From the NCBI GenBank assembly GCA_025490895.1, contig JALPQI010030426.1, forward strand, positions 1-64,000: DNA of 64,000 nt. Direction: 5' to 3'. Below the pieces are notes generated by a model that saw nothing but the letters and a program-made list of their open reading frames with translations, was not told the origin of the DNA and did no database searches. The translations under genes and the position numbers were made by a program. Source of the stretch: Thaumatotibia leucotreta. Taxonomy: Eukaryota; Arthropoda; Insecta; Lepidoptera; Tortricidae. Shown here in pieces: positions 19,467 to 29,480 of the stretch (positions are counted from its first letter, which is position 1; each line of letters begins with the position of its first letter).

Positions 19467-22329
19467 ACTAAGTAAGAATATAATTGGTAAAAAGCTAGAT
19501 TCGAACGGCTTTCTGTTTCCAATCCAGCCATGTGTGACTCCAACCCAGCCATGTGTGATCGTAATTAACAAAACCTACCGGTATCGCAATTTGTGAGCAG
19601 GCGCAGTGCGCTCCTTATAGCAAGTAAAACGGCATCTGCAATTTTATTTTTATTTATCGTATGGCGATTATATTACACTGTTGTACATCAATTATTATCT
19701 TATAATCTAAATTTACATCTCTCCAAGTAAGTCGCAGCTGACCTCGTAACATTTTTAAGGTAATATTGCGACCGACTAAATTCGTATGCGACACACACGG
19801 CTTCTGTATTAATAGGTAAACCATGCTCCATAAAGTGCGACCAAAAATTTTTTCACGTTAATTCTAAATGTAAAAAATAGAACATTGTATACCCGCATAC
19901 ATAAATATTGGTTAAGCGCAATAACAATATTTATGATGTTGGCATTTTGCGGTGAAATGCGGATTAACCACAGCGCGGTAGGCAGCAATGCGAGCATCCT
20001 TTTGATCATCTGCGTATTGGTAATTTGCGGCTGCTTAACTAAACGCGCCTATCAATTTAGAAGCCAAATTGCATAAAGAGCCCGGTTCATATTGATGATT
20101 CATTAGCCCTCGCCCATTGCTCTATTTATGTTCATTTACATGTGCTTTGCACTGCACTCGCAGGAATTGCAGCCGTTACCTACATCGAAATTGTAAAAAT
20201 TCCGCGCAGATATTTGAGTTTCCCTCCGGATCCCTCGACCGCTGGAGGCCGGAGGTGTAACAACTAATGTTCAATTTACAATTCACGCGTCCGTAATGTG
20301 ATTTATCCAACCCTTTGTGTCGGGTCGGATACAATGCAATGGAGCATTCACGTTAGACAAATTGTCGGGACGAAGTATCGAGATCGAAAATTCATGCGCG
20401 AGTCCTTCACGTCCGGTTTTGGTGATAAATCTTCGGATTGCAGTGAATCGAGGACAATTTTAAGATCCAAGGAGGAACTTAAATTCCTTAATAAAAATTG
20501 AGTTTTAAAATAGAATTTTCATTTTATTAAGTTTGATGGAAGTTTACACAAGTTTATATTGAAATCTATAACTGCAAGTATTCTCTTCGCAGGTCTCGAT
20601 ATTTTGAATTTAGCATAAAATTATTGTAAGTATTCAATTTTTAATGCATAGAAACGTATTACAAAATGGAAAAATGTATGCCATAAGGCATTCACGACTA
20701 GTCCAATACAATACATATTTAGATACATAAATAGACATATTATTATTCTTAATATTTACATAAACATGTATTACTTTATTATACATAGAATGGTACCTAC
20801 ATATTAATAAATACTACATACTGAGTAAAAATAAAATATTATTTAGATACGATACTCAATCATTATTTGATCATATTACCTATTCGAATAAGCTACATAT
20901 TTTTACTGAATAAGTAATATAATATATTACACAGCGCACTTCTTCTATGTTGTAGTAGAGCTAACTAAATAAGCACGTATTCATTCCTCCGAAAAGAAAA
21001 CAGAACTCGACAAAAATTGATAAATATACTACGCGAAAATTGTTATTCATTTCGCTGAGATGGAATCCAGATGGTAGGTATCGGGGAGTTTTACGGAAAA
21101 ACTTGTTGAAAGTATTTCATCCGCATCGGAAAACATTATTTTCGCTCCTGTTCTTTACTTACTTCTTTTCCATCGGCAAACATCGAAAATTTGCTGGATC
21201 ATTTTTGTTACGAGACAATTCAGTCAGGGAACAAAATCATGGCAATAAAATGGACATTTATTTTCTCATAAAACTCTCGCATGGAAATTTCACAGAGAAA
21301 AATTTGTTTAATGTAGATTTTTGGCCGGACTACTGTGCCTGAGAATGGATAGGAATTCAATTTGGTCCCTTGGAGCCCAGCGTCCTTCCTGAATGTAAAT
21401 TGAGGGTAAATTCGTGTTTCCCAGAAATTTTCCCCTAACATTTTTAAATGATAGCCATGATGGGCACTGTTTTATAGTGCGACGAACTCGAAAATAATGT
21501 TATTGGTACATTCCACGTCATAAACGCTACCTACAAATTGATTGAACAGAGCTATTTTACCCATATTATTGGTAAACCGATCATCTTAAGCTACATCTCG
21601 CTGGAGTCATTAATAGGTGTCATTTGTATGGAAACACATGGTGATTAGGCCTTTGCTCCATGATGATTCGGCCCTCTGTAATTTGTTGTACTGTAATTGT
21701 TGTCTCTCAACAATGACGCTTTGATTGAAGATTGTTATATTGTGGTTTGTCGACATCCGATCAAAGGTTTCCAAATTCGTATTCCATTCAGTTTCTTAAT
21801 AATACGAAAACAAACATGTTTACTTCGTGATTGTTTTCGTCCTCACTGAAATCAAATTGATATATTATGCGGATGCTGTATTGTTGTTGAGCTCCGCGTT
21901 CGATGTGTATGGAGAGACTCATATTTTGAGGCAATTTAAAAGTTGCGCGGATAGCTTGCGGACTTGTCTGCGGCGCCCGGCGCTACGACTTGTCGTAGCT
22001 CCCGGCTACGAGAGGTTTCTGAGGCTACTTTGTTACAGGCTGATCAACTTGATTTATCGGAACAAAGAATAATGTATCGTCGATGATACCACAATTTTGA
22101 TTGAAAAATAATTCGAATTCTGTGAAAATTAACTTTATGACAAAATGACGTTTCGGTTCTTTGTTCTAACGATGGCCTACATTTCATTTAAATGTTATAT
22201 ATTCAATACCTACCCTTACAATAAAAATACAATAGTTATTTACGCCATTATAAGGTAAACGTCACCTTACTATTATTTACAGAGTAAAAAAGTACAGTAG
22301 GAGACATTTTTTGCAGTAGGAGACACGGG
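19467..22329. other. non-coding stretch
   Basis: No supported gene. A short duplicate of CCAGCCATGTGTGA occurs at 19527 and 19545. Open frames here (for example 21040-21342 and 21827-22072) show no domain or codon signature. Confidence 0.45.
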
Positions 22330-22922
22330 TGCAATGACCATAAAATGCTTAGGCAGTTAAACAAAAGGCCGTTGAGAGTTGAAAACCGATCTCATTACAT
22401 AGAACCACAATGCTGTAATTACTATGGAGAAAGAACATTGCACTACATAATTCCACGTATTTATAATAATATACCATTTTTGTCTTCGAACGAAAATGGA
22501 ATTATTACTAAAGCAGCTTATAAACGAAAATTAAAAAACCAAATGTTAAAATCGTTTCTCGAACGAAACAAAGTTTGAACAAAACCTGCCATTAATTACA
22601 AACTACTTCGTAACAATAGCTACATACCTACTTTAGCACACAGTGTGTTGCCACCGTGTGGGCTTTATTAGAACTAGATAGATTATTTTTGGTATTACAT
22701 ATTATTGCCGCTCTTTGGGGAGACCCTCACTGTGATAACATACTGTAATGTTCTAACATAATGCATGCCTTCTTCCTACTAACAATAGGTAGTAAAACAC
22801 GATATTGTAAAATTAGTTAAGTGAGAATTGAGCGTAGCGCCATTAAACTGGTTACTCCAGTTTGGCGCACTGAATGTTTATGTAAAATTTTGTAATTGTG
22901 TTTTCATGAACAAATAAATAAT
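22330..22922 (+). mobile_element. 5'-truncated LINE, 3' end only
   Basis: A short C-terminal ORF2 piece followed by about 340 bases of 3' UTR, ending in AACAAATAAATAATAA. The 5' side begins abruptly near 22330, the usual form of a truncated LINE insertion. I could not define a clear TSD. Confidence 0.6.
22345..22578 (+). pseudogene. LINE ORF2 C-terminal fragment (CR1/Jockey-like)
   Basis: A frame of 77 codons containing ENRSHYIEPQCCNYYGERTL, HYIIPRIYNNIPF and FKRNLK-like AAYKRKLKNQMLKSFL. The pattern of an R/Y-rich strand, then Y-x-x-P-R-x-Y-N-x-x-P, then a basic helix is the end of ORF2 in CR1/Jockey-type LINEs. No RT or endonuclease is left, so it cannot function. The ATG is incidental, since the coding sequence would have run in from upstream. 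Confidence 0.6.
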
Positions 22923-24059
22923 AACGCAAATTGCGTTAGTTTGTCAACAAACGCATTATATCATATTTTTGAAACTCAAAGGGCAAATATAAAAAAAACA
23001 TAAGGAACAGTCGACCTACATTTAAATTGAGGACAGTGTATAATTTGTCAAAGCAAAAGAATGCTGATTAGTGTTGACGAATAGTATCCAAGATTTTTCA
23101 TTCGTTGCCGGCCGCAGGCGTGTAATGGCGTTCTTTGTCGCGAAATTAGCAATCAGACGCGGGCTGGGAACGGGCTCAGAGCGGCGCGGCGCGGGCGCGG
23201 CGCGCTGAATAACATCGAGTTTTTCTTAATTGCCGCGCAGATGAGCTTTACAGCCTTGTTACACAAATTACTATTATTTATTTAACGACTCGACTAAATG
23301 AAAACATGAAGTATTGCGCCGCACCGTGACTTTATTTATATCCCCCATCACATTTTTATTTAAACAAAGCGTGAAATTCCTCAAACGTATTTTTTTACTG
23401 TCATTAAAAAACCTTTTATCGAGATCACCTTTCGAACGCCGGTGATAAAAAAACGCATCAACGAAACGAATTTATTAAAGCGGCAGTAAAACGGCAAGCT
23501 TTCATACTAGTTGAAATAAAATTCGCCTTTTGCAAATTCGGCTAAGAAAGAGCTTCGTCTAAATCCTTTTAGCCACTACACCTTACCGTAAAAGACGTAA
23601 AAACTTTACATTCATGCCCTTAAAAAAGGAAGACGGACAAACTTTTCCACTTTGCCGCCGTCAAAATGAACTTCATTTAAGGACTAAATTGTATTTCGAA
23701 CTTGTTAATTCCAGTCTCCGGCGCAGTTACTTAAGTAAGTCTTTCATTAGCGGTCGCCACGTGGCCTGAATTATAACGAGTTTTAAGGTTCGAAAAAATT
23801 CAAAGACAATGTAGCCATGTCGCTATTGGCAAACCCTTCAGGCCGCCGTCGCATACAAATGGGTACCGCTTATTAACGGCTGCCGGCCGGGATATTATGC
23901 CCTTGTCATTACGACACTTATTTTATTATTACGTTACAACATTTGAGAAATAAAAGCCAATAGCGCTCTATGAAACTTATATCAATATTTTGCATTCCTC
24001 ATTTTCCTGTAAAATTTTATGTATTTTCCATTCTTAGGTTTTATGTTTTTTTTAACGAA
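22923..24059. other. non-coding stretch with a GC-rich patch
   Basis: No gene seen. 23150-23215 is unusually GC-rich (GCGGCGCGGCGCGGGCGCGGCGCGC). It could be a regulatory CpG-rich element or a remnant, and no ORF explains it. Confidence 0.4.
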
Positions 24060-24189
24060 TTTATTTTCAGAACTACAATTTATGTACATAGATTAAATCT
24101 AACTAATCTATTGAACGTATTCTTTTCACGAACGTTTTTTTTTCTTTGGTATATGACATCTAATATTTATAATCTAACTAATCTACTTA

Positions 24190-25848
24190 ATATTGATTTA
24201 AACTTTCACGATTATCACTCATATTTTACAGACAAACGGGTCTTAATCGCGTAAACTTACGTTTAATTATATCCTGACGTTTAGTCAAATCGCCTCACCT
24301 ACTTATGATCTGGCAAAGCATGTTGCATCGGTGTTGCAGCCGCTTGTGGGAAACACGTCGTCTTTCGTGAAGGATTCCCGTCACTTCATAGACATTCTTA
24401 AGGACATAACGTTGGAACCAGGAGACTTAATGGTGAGTTTCGATGTTGAGTTACTTTTCACCAATGTTCCGGTTAAAGAATGTCTAGAAGTAGTTCGGAA
24501 GAGGCTTGCTGACAATGGGATAGTGAGTTCTGTCATGGTTTTGCTCCGGAATTGTTTAGAAGGGAGCTACTTTTTATATCGAGGGGGGCATTATCTCCAG
24601 ATCGACGGAGTTGCTATGGGTAGCCCTGTGGCACCGGTTTTAGCAAATATCTGGATGGAGCATTTCGAGGCCAGCATAGATCTGCAACCATGGGCAGTGA
24701 AATTATGGAAACGGTATGTCGATGATGTCTTTTGCGTTATGAGAGGTGGCAAGCATGAAGTTGAGCAATTGCTCCAGTATCTCAATTCCATTCATACTAA
24801 AGTCAAATTCACATACGAATTGGAATCGGAGCGCAGTTTGCCTTTTCTGGACGTAAAGGTGATAGGTCGAGATGATGGTTCTTTGGCGCACACTGTCTAT
24901 AGGAAGCCCACACACACAGACAGGTATTTGAACGCTCTGTCTCACCACCACCCCCGCCAGCTTCAGTCTGTGGTTAATTCTCTAAACAACAGAGCACATG
25001 ACCTTTGTGACCCTGAATTTCTAGAAATTGAGTTATCGCACGTTCAGGAGGTTCTGAAGAGAAATGGCTACATAATGAACAGACGGCAACCCAGACGAAC
25101 ACCGAGGAAGAAACATCCAGATGTTGCAAGGCGACCAGCATTTTTGCCTTATGTCAGGGGTGTAACGGACAAAATAGGTACGCTTTTGAATAAGTATTCC
25201 ATACCAACCGTGTACATGCCGTTATCAAAGGTGGCAGGTCATCTAAGGTCGCCTAAGGATGTTTTACCTTATCACACACCGGGCGTTTATAAGATCGATT
25301 GTAGCTGTGGTAGTTCCTATATTGGGGAAACCAAACGCACCATAGCGGAAAGGGTCAAGGAACATATCACGGCTGTTAAAAAGCGTCAAACGAATAAGTC
25401 TGCTGTGGCCGAACATTTGTTGGAGTCCGGACCTAACCACTGGATTGAGCTCCATAACCCGAAAGTCCTCTCAACCGAGCGTATACATCATAGCCGAAAA
25501 GTACGTGAAGCTATTGAAATTAAGAAACATCGGAATTTTAATCAAAATGAGGGGCAAGGAATCTCGTCCGCGTGGAATCCCGTGATTTACAAATGTAAGC
25601 GTGGTGAAACATCCATTTTTAAGCCATTGGATGTTGTGAGTGTTGTGTGTAGGCCTAGTGACAACCATAGCCTAGAAGTGAATAATCAAGATCAAGTGCG
25701 GGTAGTTCGAAAAACCCGCGCAGCTCGAAGGTGTTGATACATTCTCTCGCCAGTCTGCCTGCGACCACGGGTGTAACGTCATGCCCGAAACGTCAGGATA
25801 TAATTAAACGTAAGTTTACGCGATTAAGACCCGTTTGTCTGTAAAATA
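24190..25848 (+). mobile_element. Penelope-like retroelement with inverted flanking repeats
   Basis: The TSD TAATCTACTTA is present at 24179-24189 and 25849-25859. Inside, about 60 bases starting ACAGACAAACGGGTCTTAAT (24223-24284) recur inverted at 25785-25848, the inverted pLTR arrangement known from Penelope elements. The left copy carries an extra tail of about 33 bases (24190-24222). The coding region is 5'-truncated but otherwise open. Confidence 0.88.
24289..25737 (+). CDS. Penelope-type reverse transcriptase with GIY-YIG endonuclease, N-truncated
   Basis: The frame runs in from the left repeat, and RT similarity starts at SPTYDLAKH (24295). The first good initiator is not obvious; a GTG lies at 24331. 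Counting from 24331, RT landmarks are SFDVELLFTNVP near 36-47, GVAMGSPVAPVLANIW near 93, YVDD at 129-132 and LPFLDV near 168. The C-terminal GIY-YIG nuclease has GVY at 318-320, YIG at 330-332 and an Arg in RTIAERVKEH, with the Cys pair CSC just before YIG. Penelope elements use this nuclease for target cleavage. The RT N-terminus, with its first motifs, is missing, so the protein should be inactive although the frame is open. The Cys-rich linker and C-terminus look complete. Confidence 0.88.
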   Translation: MASPTYDLAKHVASVLQPLVGNTSSFVKDSRHFIDILKDITLEPGDLMVSFDVELLFTNVPVKECLEVVRKRLADNGIVSSVMVLLRNCLEGSYFLYRGGHYLQIDGVAMGSPVAPVLANIWMEHFEASIDLQPWAVKLWKRYVDDVFCVMRGGKHEVEQLLQYLNSIHTKVKFTYELESERSLPFLDVKVIGRDDGSLAHTVYRKPTHTDRYLNALSHHHPRQLQSVVNSLNNRAHDLCDPEFLEIELSHVQEVLKRNGYIMNRRQPRRTPRKKHPDVARRPAFLPYVRGVTDKIGTLLNKYSIPTVYMPLSKVAGHLRSPKDVLPYHTPGVYKIDCSCGSSYIGETKRTIAERVKEHITAVKKRQTNKSAVAEHLLESGPNHWIELHNPKVLSTERIHHSRKVREAIEIKKHRNFNQNEGQGISSAWNPVIYKCKRGETSIFKPLDVVSVVCRPSDNHSLEVNNQDQVRVVRKTRAARRC

Positions 25849-26010
25849 TAATCTACTTAACCTAACCTATATCTAAAGATTGGCCCTTCTGGAATTGTAC
25901 CGAGGATACTGGCGGCATTTCCTCGCTGTATCGCAATACTGATGCGTTGTGCGAGGAAGTCGCCAGCTCTTTGGTCTTTAGTTACATCAACCAGACGTTT
26001 GTTTATAGGT

Positions 26011-27417
26011 ATTATGCAACAGAATAAAGTTCATTTTTAAATTCGATTCTATACTTTCATATGATACCAACAATGTCCAATACAAAACTGCAAACAAATG
26101 TCCAAAGCTTTTTTAGTCATGTAGACAAATATGTAAATATAAGCTGTTGCTACAACTTTACTTATTTATTTATACCTATTTAGGAAACTAACAAGTATTT
26201 ATTTTATAAATACGATAGGAAAACAACAAAATTATAAATACATAATAAAAATAGTTTCCGTTGGTATTTTATTTACTCATAGTTGCTTGTTTGGCCTACA
26301 TAACTCGATTCAAATTCATTCAAGAATGAAGATCGATCACAAAAGAACATCTGTAAGTTTCGAAGTCGCTACCCATTCCACAGCGCGGCCTTCGCGATAG
26401 TTTCCCGAAAAAATGAGGAAGGAGTAAATCCCTTAAAGACACGGTGAATGGCTATGTACAAGTAGTGACTGGCATGAACAGTGGTTACAAAAAGGAGCCG
26501 TCTGTCTACCGCGGCGGGATATCCGAGGACAATGAAAAACACTTTTGCGGCGCGCGGGAATGCAAAATAGGGTATCGCCGCGAACCACGCATAAATTTTT
26601 ATTACACATGTAAAGATTTTATCGAGGGCCGCACTTGTTTATTAAATAAAGGAAGTTCGTGCCCAGGAAGTGCTTTGCAACTGTTACGAACACATACACT
26701 TCGACGATATATTGGCCGAACCCATCAGAAAAGGGTGTCTTTAATACAGTGACCATAACTTTCGTGAACGGCACTCTTGATTTTTTTATGACTTAACCGA
26801 ATGTTACTGCGAAGTTGACGGAGGTTATGTCAGATTAGGTTACTTACGTAAGTTTGGGTTACCTACTAGAGTTTTAGATTAAATTCGAACAGAATAATGC
26901 ATTAGTAGGTAGGTATATGGTTGTATGTTGTTATTTCATATAAAAAAACAATCTAATATGCTTAAAATTACTACCAAATGGTTTCAGGAATATGATTACT
27001 TGTAAGTAAGCGTTTGTAGTCTACAATAAATATCATAAAAAATATCTGTATATAAATAACCGTTATAGCTAAGATCCACGTAGACGCTTAGCGGCAGAGT
27101 GGCAGTCATCTATCGGAGTGGCTCATCTGCAATTCTGATCGCTCTGGCTTTCAATCAAATTAATTACTGCTGCTCCGTTCCTCTAACCATGATAGTATAA
27201 AAGAATTTCGATGAAAAAACGTGACTGATCAAGCTAATTACATTCTGGACAGACCCGCTTGCCTTAATAAAATTTGGTAACTTTTCTTGAGCCTTTCTGT
27301 CCAACGTCATTTTATAATAAGACAAGGAAAAACTCATTTCTTGACTTGATATTTAAATTTTAAAGCAAGCTGCTTGAAGTTTGGTGGCAATCGTACCCAC
27401 ATATTATAAACACAATA
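26011..27417. other. non-coding stretch
   Basis: No supported gene. The 102-codon frame at 26444-26752 has no recognisable domain. Confidence 0.45.
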
Positions 27418-27530
27418 CATCATCATCATCATCATCAGCCTATGATAGTCCACTGCTGGACGCAGGCCTCTCCTATTATCCATGTGTATAGACGCATTAG
27501 GAGGTAAATGCCAACACAATACATACTGGT
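27418..27530 (-). repeat. RTE-type LINE 3' tail fragment
   Basis: A CATCATCAT run followed by CAGCCTATGATAGTCCACTG and CTGGACGCAGGCCTCTCC. This is the common lepidopteran RTE tail in reverse orientation. Related pieces are at 35020, 39404 and 49411. Confidence 0.65.
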
Positions 27531-28065
27531 ACCTAATGGTACCTACCTACATCACAATAGTTTCCTATGTCGTGTTTCAAAGTAACACACATCAAAATTC
27601 ACGAGTAAACCTATCAAAGTAAATGAGGGCGCGTCGAGAGACACTTTGACAGCTAACTAGTTGAACTAATTGCATAGCTATTAAATCTGTATGAATAGTT
27701 CTCACTTTGGAGTGACGTGTTGTAATGAAATAACTGCTTACCGTTAACAGACTCGAATGGGATAGGATCTATATTCGAGAAACATTTGCGTATCTTTCAC
27801 CATTTGTGAACTAACTACTGTCATTTGTAATGGCAAATGGACACTAAATATTTTCTTGGAAACTTGATTTTTTTCATTTATGACTTTTTTTTCTTTGTTA
27901 TTGTATTACTTGTAAAAAAAATGCTCTTACCTAAAGGTAAATAATATAAATAAATAAATAAATAAAATAAAATAAATTTATTTTCAATATGCTTAATAGC
28001 TATAAATACATAGTAGTTGGTGCCTCCCTGTAAGCTAATATGCTTGTGTTAGGAGGTACCGCTCT

Positions 28066-28876
28066 CCCCCCGTGGGGTGCCCACCTGGTCGTGGTGGAGG
28101 GGCTCAGTAACCGTGGACTGGTCACCCACGGTGAAGCGAAGAGGCACCCAGGGCCGGCCAGTTTTGGGCCGCCGGCTGGCCCGAGGAGGACGCTCCAAGC
28201 GGGCTCTGAGCCTGCTTAGGACGCGTGGAGGTGGACCGCAGAGGAAGAGGAGTGTCGGTGTTGTCGTTGCCGCTCTCCCTATCCTCTGCGGCCGAGGTGG
28301 GAACGCAGGGGGAGAGGCGTGATGGTATTACGGAGCGCCACTCTCCCTACCCCCTGCGATCTTGGCGGGGCCGTTCCGCCGTAACGGCGTCGGTGGGGCT
28401 GCAGAGGAAGAGGAGTGTCGGTGTTGTCGTTGCCGCTCGCCCTATCCTCTGCAGCCGAAGTGTGGTCGGCGGCATAACCATAGACCTTATATGCCGCCGG
28501 GTACCGGGAAACATTCCGGCACCCAAGGTCTCCTTGTGGCGGTCTCGGGAGGGTCCGCCACAATACATAATGGAGACCGAGGAGGAAGGCGCGCCCAACC
28601 ATCTGGCGCGTCCAGCGTGGAGGGTCTTCGGACACCCGCGATGGAGCTGCTCGGAAGCAGCTGCCGCCGGCGGGGTCGCGAATGTAAGCGAGAGCGTTCT
28701 CGTGACCCCGCCAAAAGGCGATGAGGTGGCATGTGGGGGGGTTTTTTAGTGGGTATACCGTAGGCCTCATTAGCCTAACGGGAGTCCCACATAACCGTTC
28801 GGGTCCCCTCCCGCACCCGGGCGGTATGCGTAAAGCATTTCTCCCCCCCTAAACAAAAAAAAAAAAAAAAAAAAAA
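28066..28876 (+). mobile_element. R1-clade-like retroelement, short copy with poly-A and TSD
   Basis: The TSD AGGAGGTACCGCTCT is present at 28051-28065 and 28877-28891, with a poly-A run of about 22 before the second copy. The insert is strikingly GC-rich. Its 3' end (TTTTTTAGTGGGTATACCG, GGGAGTCCCACATAACC, CCCGGGCGGTATGCGTAA) matches the style of R1-clade 3' ends. A frame at 28225-28749 is open but I see no RT or nuclease motif, so this is a 5'-truncated or non-autonomous copy. Confidence 0.8.
28238..28452 (+). repeat. 52-bp internal duplication, period 163
   Basis: 28238-28289 and 28401-28452 are identical except for one base (CTCTCCCT against CTCGCCCT). Each copy begins GCAGAGGA and ends TCCTCTGC, so each can also close a hairpin. 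Confidence 0.9.
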
Positions 28877-29090
28877 AGGAGGTACCGCTCTTCCTTACAT
28901 CTATTTGATCTATTTTAATCTAATTAATTAATTATACATTTACATGTTTATTACATTTAAAACATAGACATAATTATGTCCAGACCCAAAGCGTCAGTAC
29001 ATAATGTCAACAGAAATTTTGTGTAAATCATAATAACTAGTATCCTTGAATAATTGAATATAGACATTGTCACTATCCACCTATTTTATT

Positions 29091-29475
29091 CGTTCCAGTA
29101 ACAACTCCGTTTCATGGTAAGTTTTATTCTTTAGCCACTTCACCAACATACTTTTAAAATCCCAATAATTTTTATCATAAATATAGATTTCTTTGTTGAC
29201 TATATTATACAAATATGCTGAGCGCGCGTTATACTGACGGCTAGCACAAATTGTCCTAGTTTTAGGGACAACCGCATAGTCTTTCCGCCTTTTTTTGTTA
29301 AGGCAGTATCATATGGCAAAGTTCTATGTTTTTTTGCAATTAAAAGCAAAATGTACAGCTTCCTGACAGAAAGCAAGTCACTATTTATATATAAATCTTC
29401 TGTGGGAAATATTCTATTTTTAAAATACATCACTTTGATAAGTGCACGTTGGGCACGTTCTAAATTAAAAATTAA
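29091..29475 (-). pseudogene. CR1-like ORF2 C-terminal remnant (frameshifted)
   Basis: The minus-strand frame reads LERAQRALIKVMYFKNRIFP, then TEDLYINSDLLSVRKLYILL and KKHRTLPYD. A frameshift near 29270 moves the rest to another frame, with SRQYNARSAYLYN, then WDFKSMLVKWLKNKTYHETE and a TAG at 29091-29093. The combination R-x-x-x-L-I-K-V, L-x-V-R-x-L and the closing W-L helix is characteristic of the end of CR1-like ORF2. RT and endonuclease domains are absent, so this piece is dead. Confidence 0.7.
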
Positions 29476-29480
29476 ATATG

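Larger units (their letters stand above)
24060..26010 (-). mobile_element. LINE 3' end (HGLSC-family), split by a Penelope-like element
   Basis: 25862-26000 on the minus strand encodes the same C-terminal block as 38712-38921 (QRISIAIQRGNAASILGT in that copy). 24060-24178 carries the matching 3' UTR (ACAATTTATGTACATAG, AAATCTAACTAATCT). A Penelope-like element with an 11-bp TSD sits between. The left part also has a local duplication of AATCTAACTAATCTA. Confidence 0.65.
27945..29480 (-). mobile_element. CR1-like LINE, 5'-truncated, interrupted by an R1-like insertion
   Basis: On the minus strand an ORF2 C-terminus (29091-29475) is followed by a 3' UTR that ends in an AAATAAATAAAT/AAAATAAAAT-type repeat near 27948-27975. 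The UTR is split at 28066-28876 by another retroelement. The 5' side breaks off near 29480. Confidence 0.65.

Noticed and set aside
24223..25848. Hammerhead ribozyme in the Penelope terminal repeats
   Set aside because: Penelope repeats often carry one, and CGAAACGTC is present, but I could not find the CTGATGA core at the right distance on either strand.
26444..26752. 102-codon open frame
   Set aside because: No domain, no codon bias and no splice context. Likely a chance frame.
28225..28749. 174-codon frame in the GC-rich insert
   Set aside because: GC-rich DNA gives long frames by chance. Several frames on both strands are open here and none shows an RT, nuclease or zinc-knuckle motif. 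The region is better explained as the 3' part of an R1-like element.
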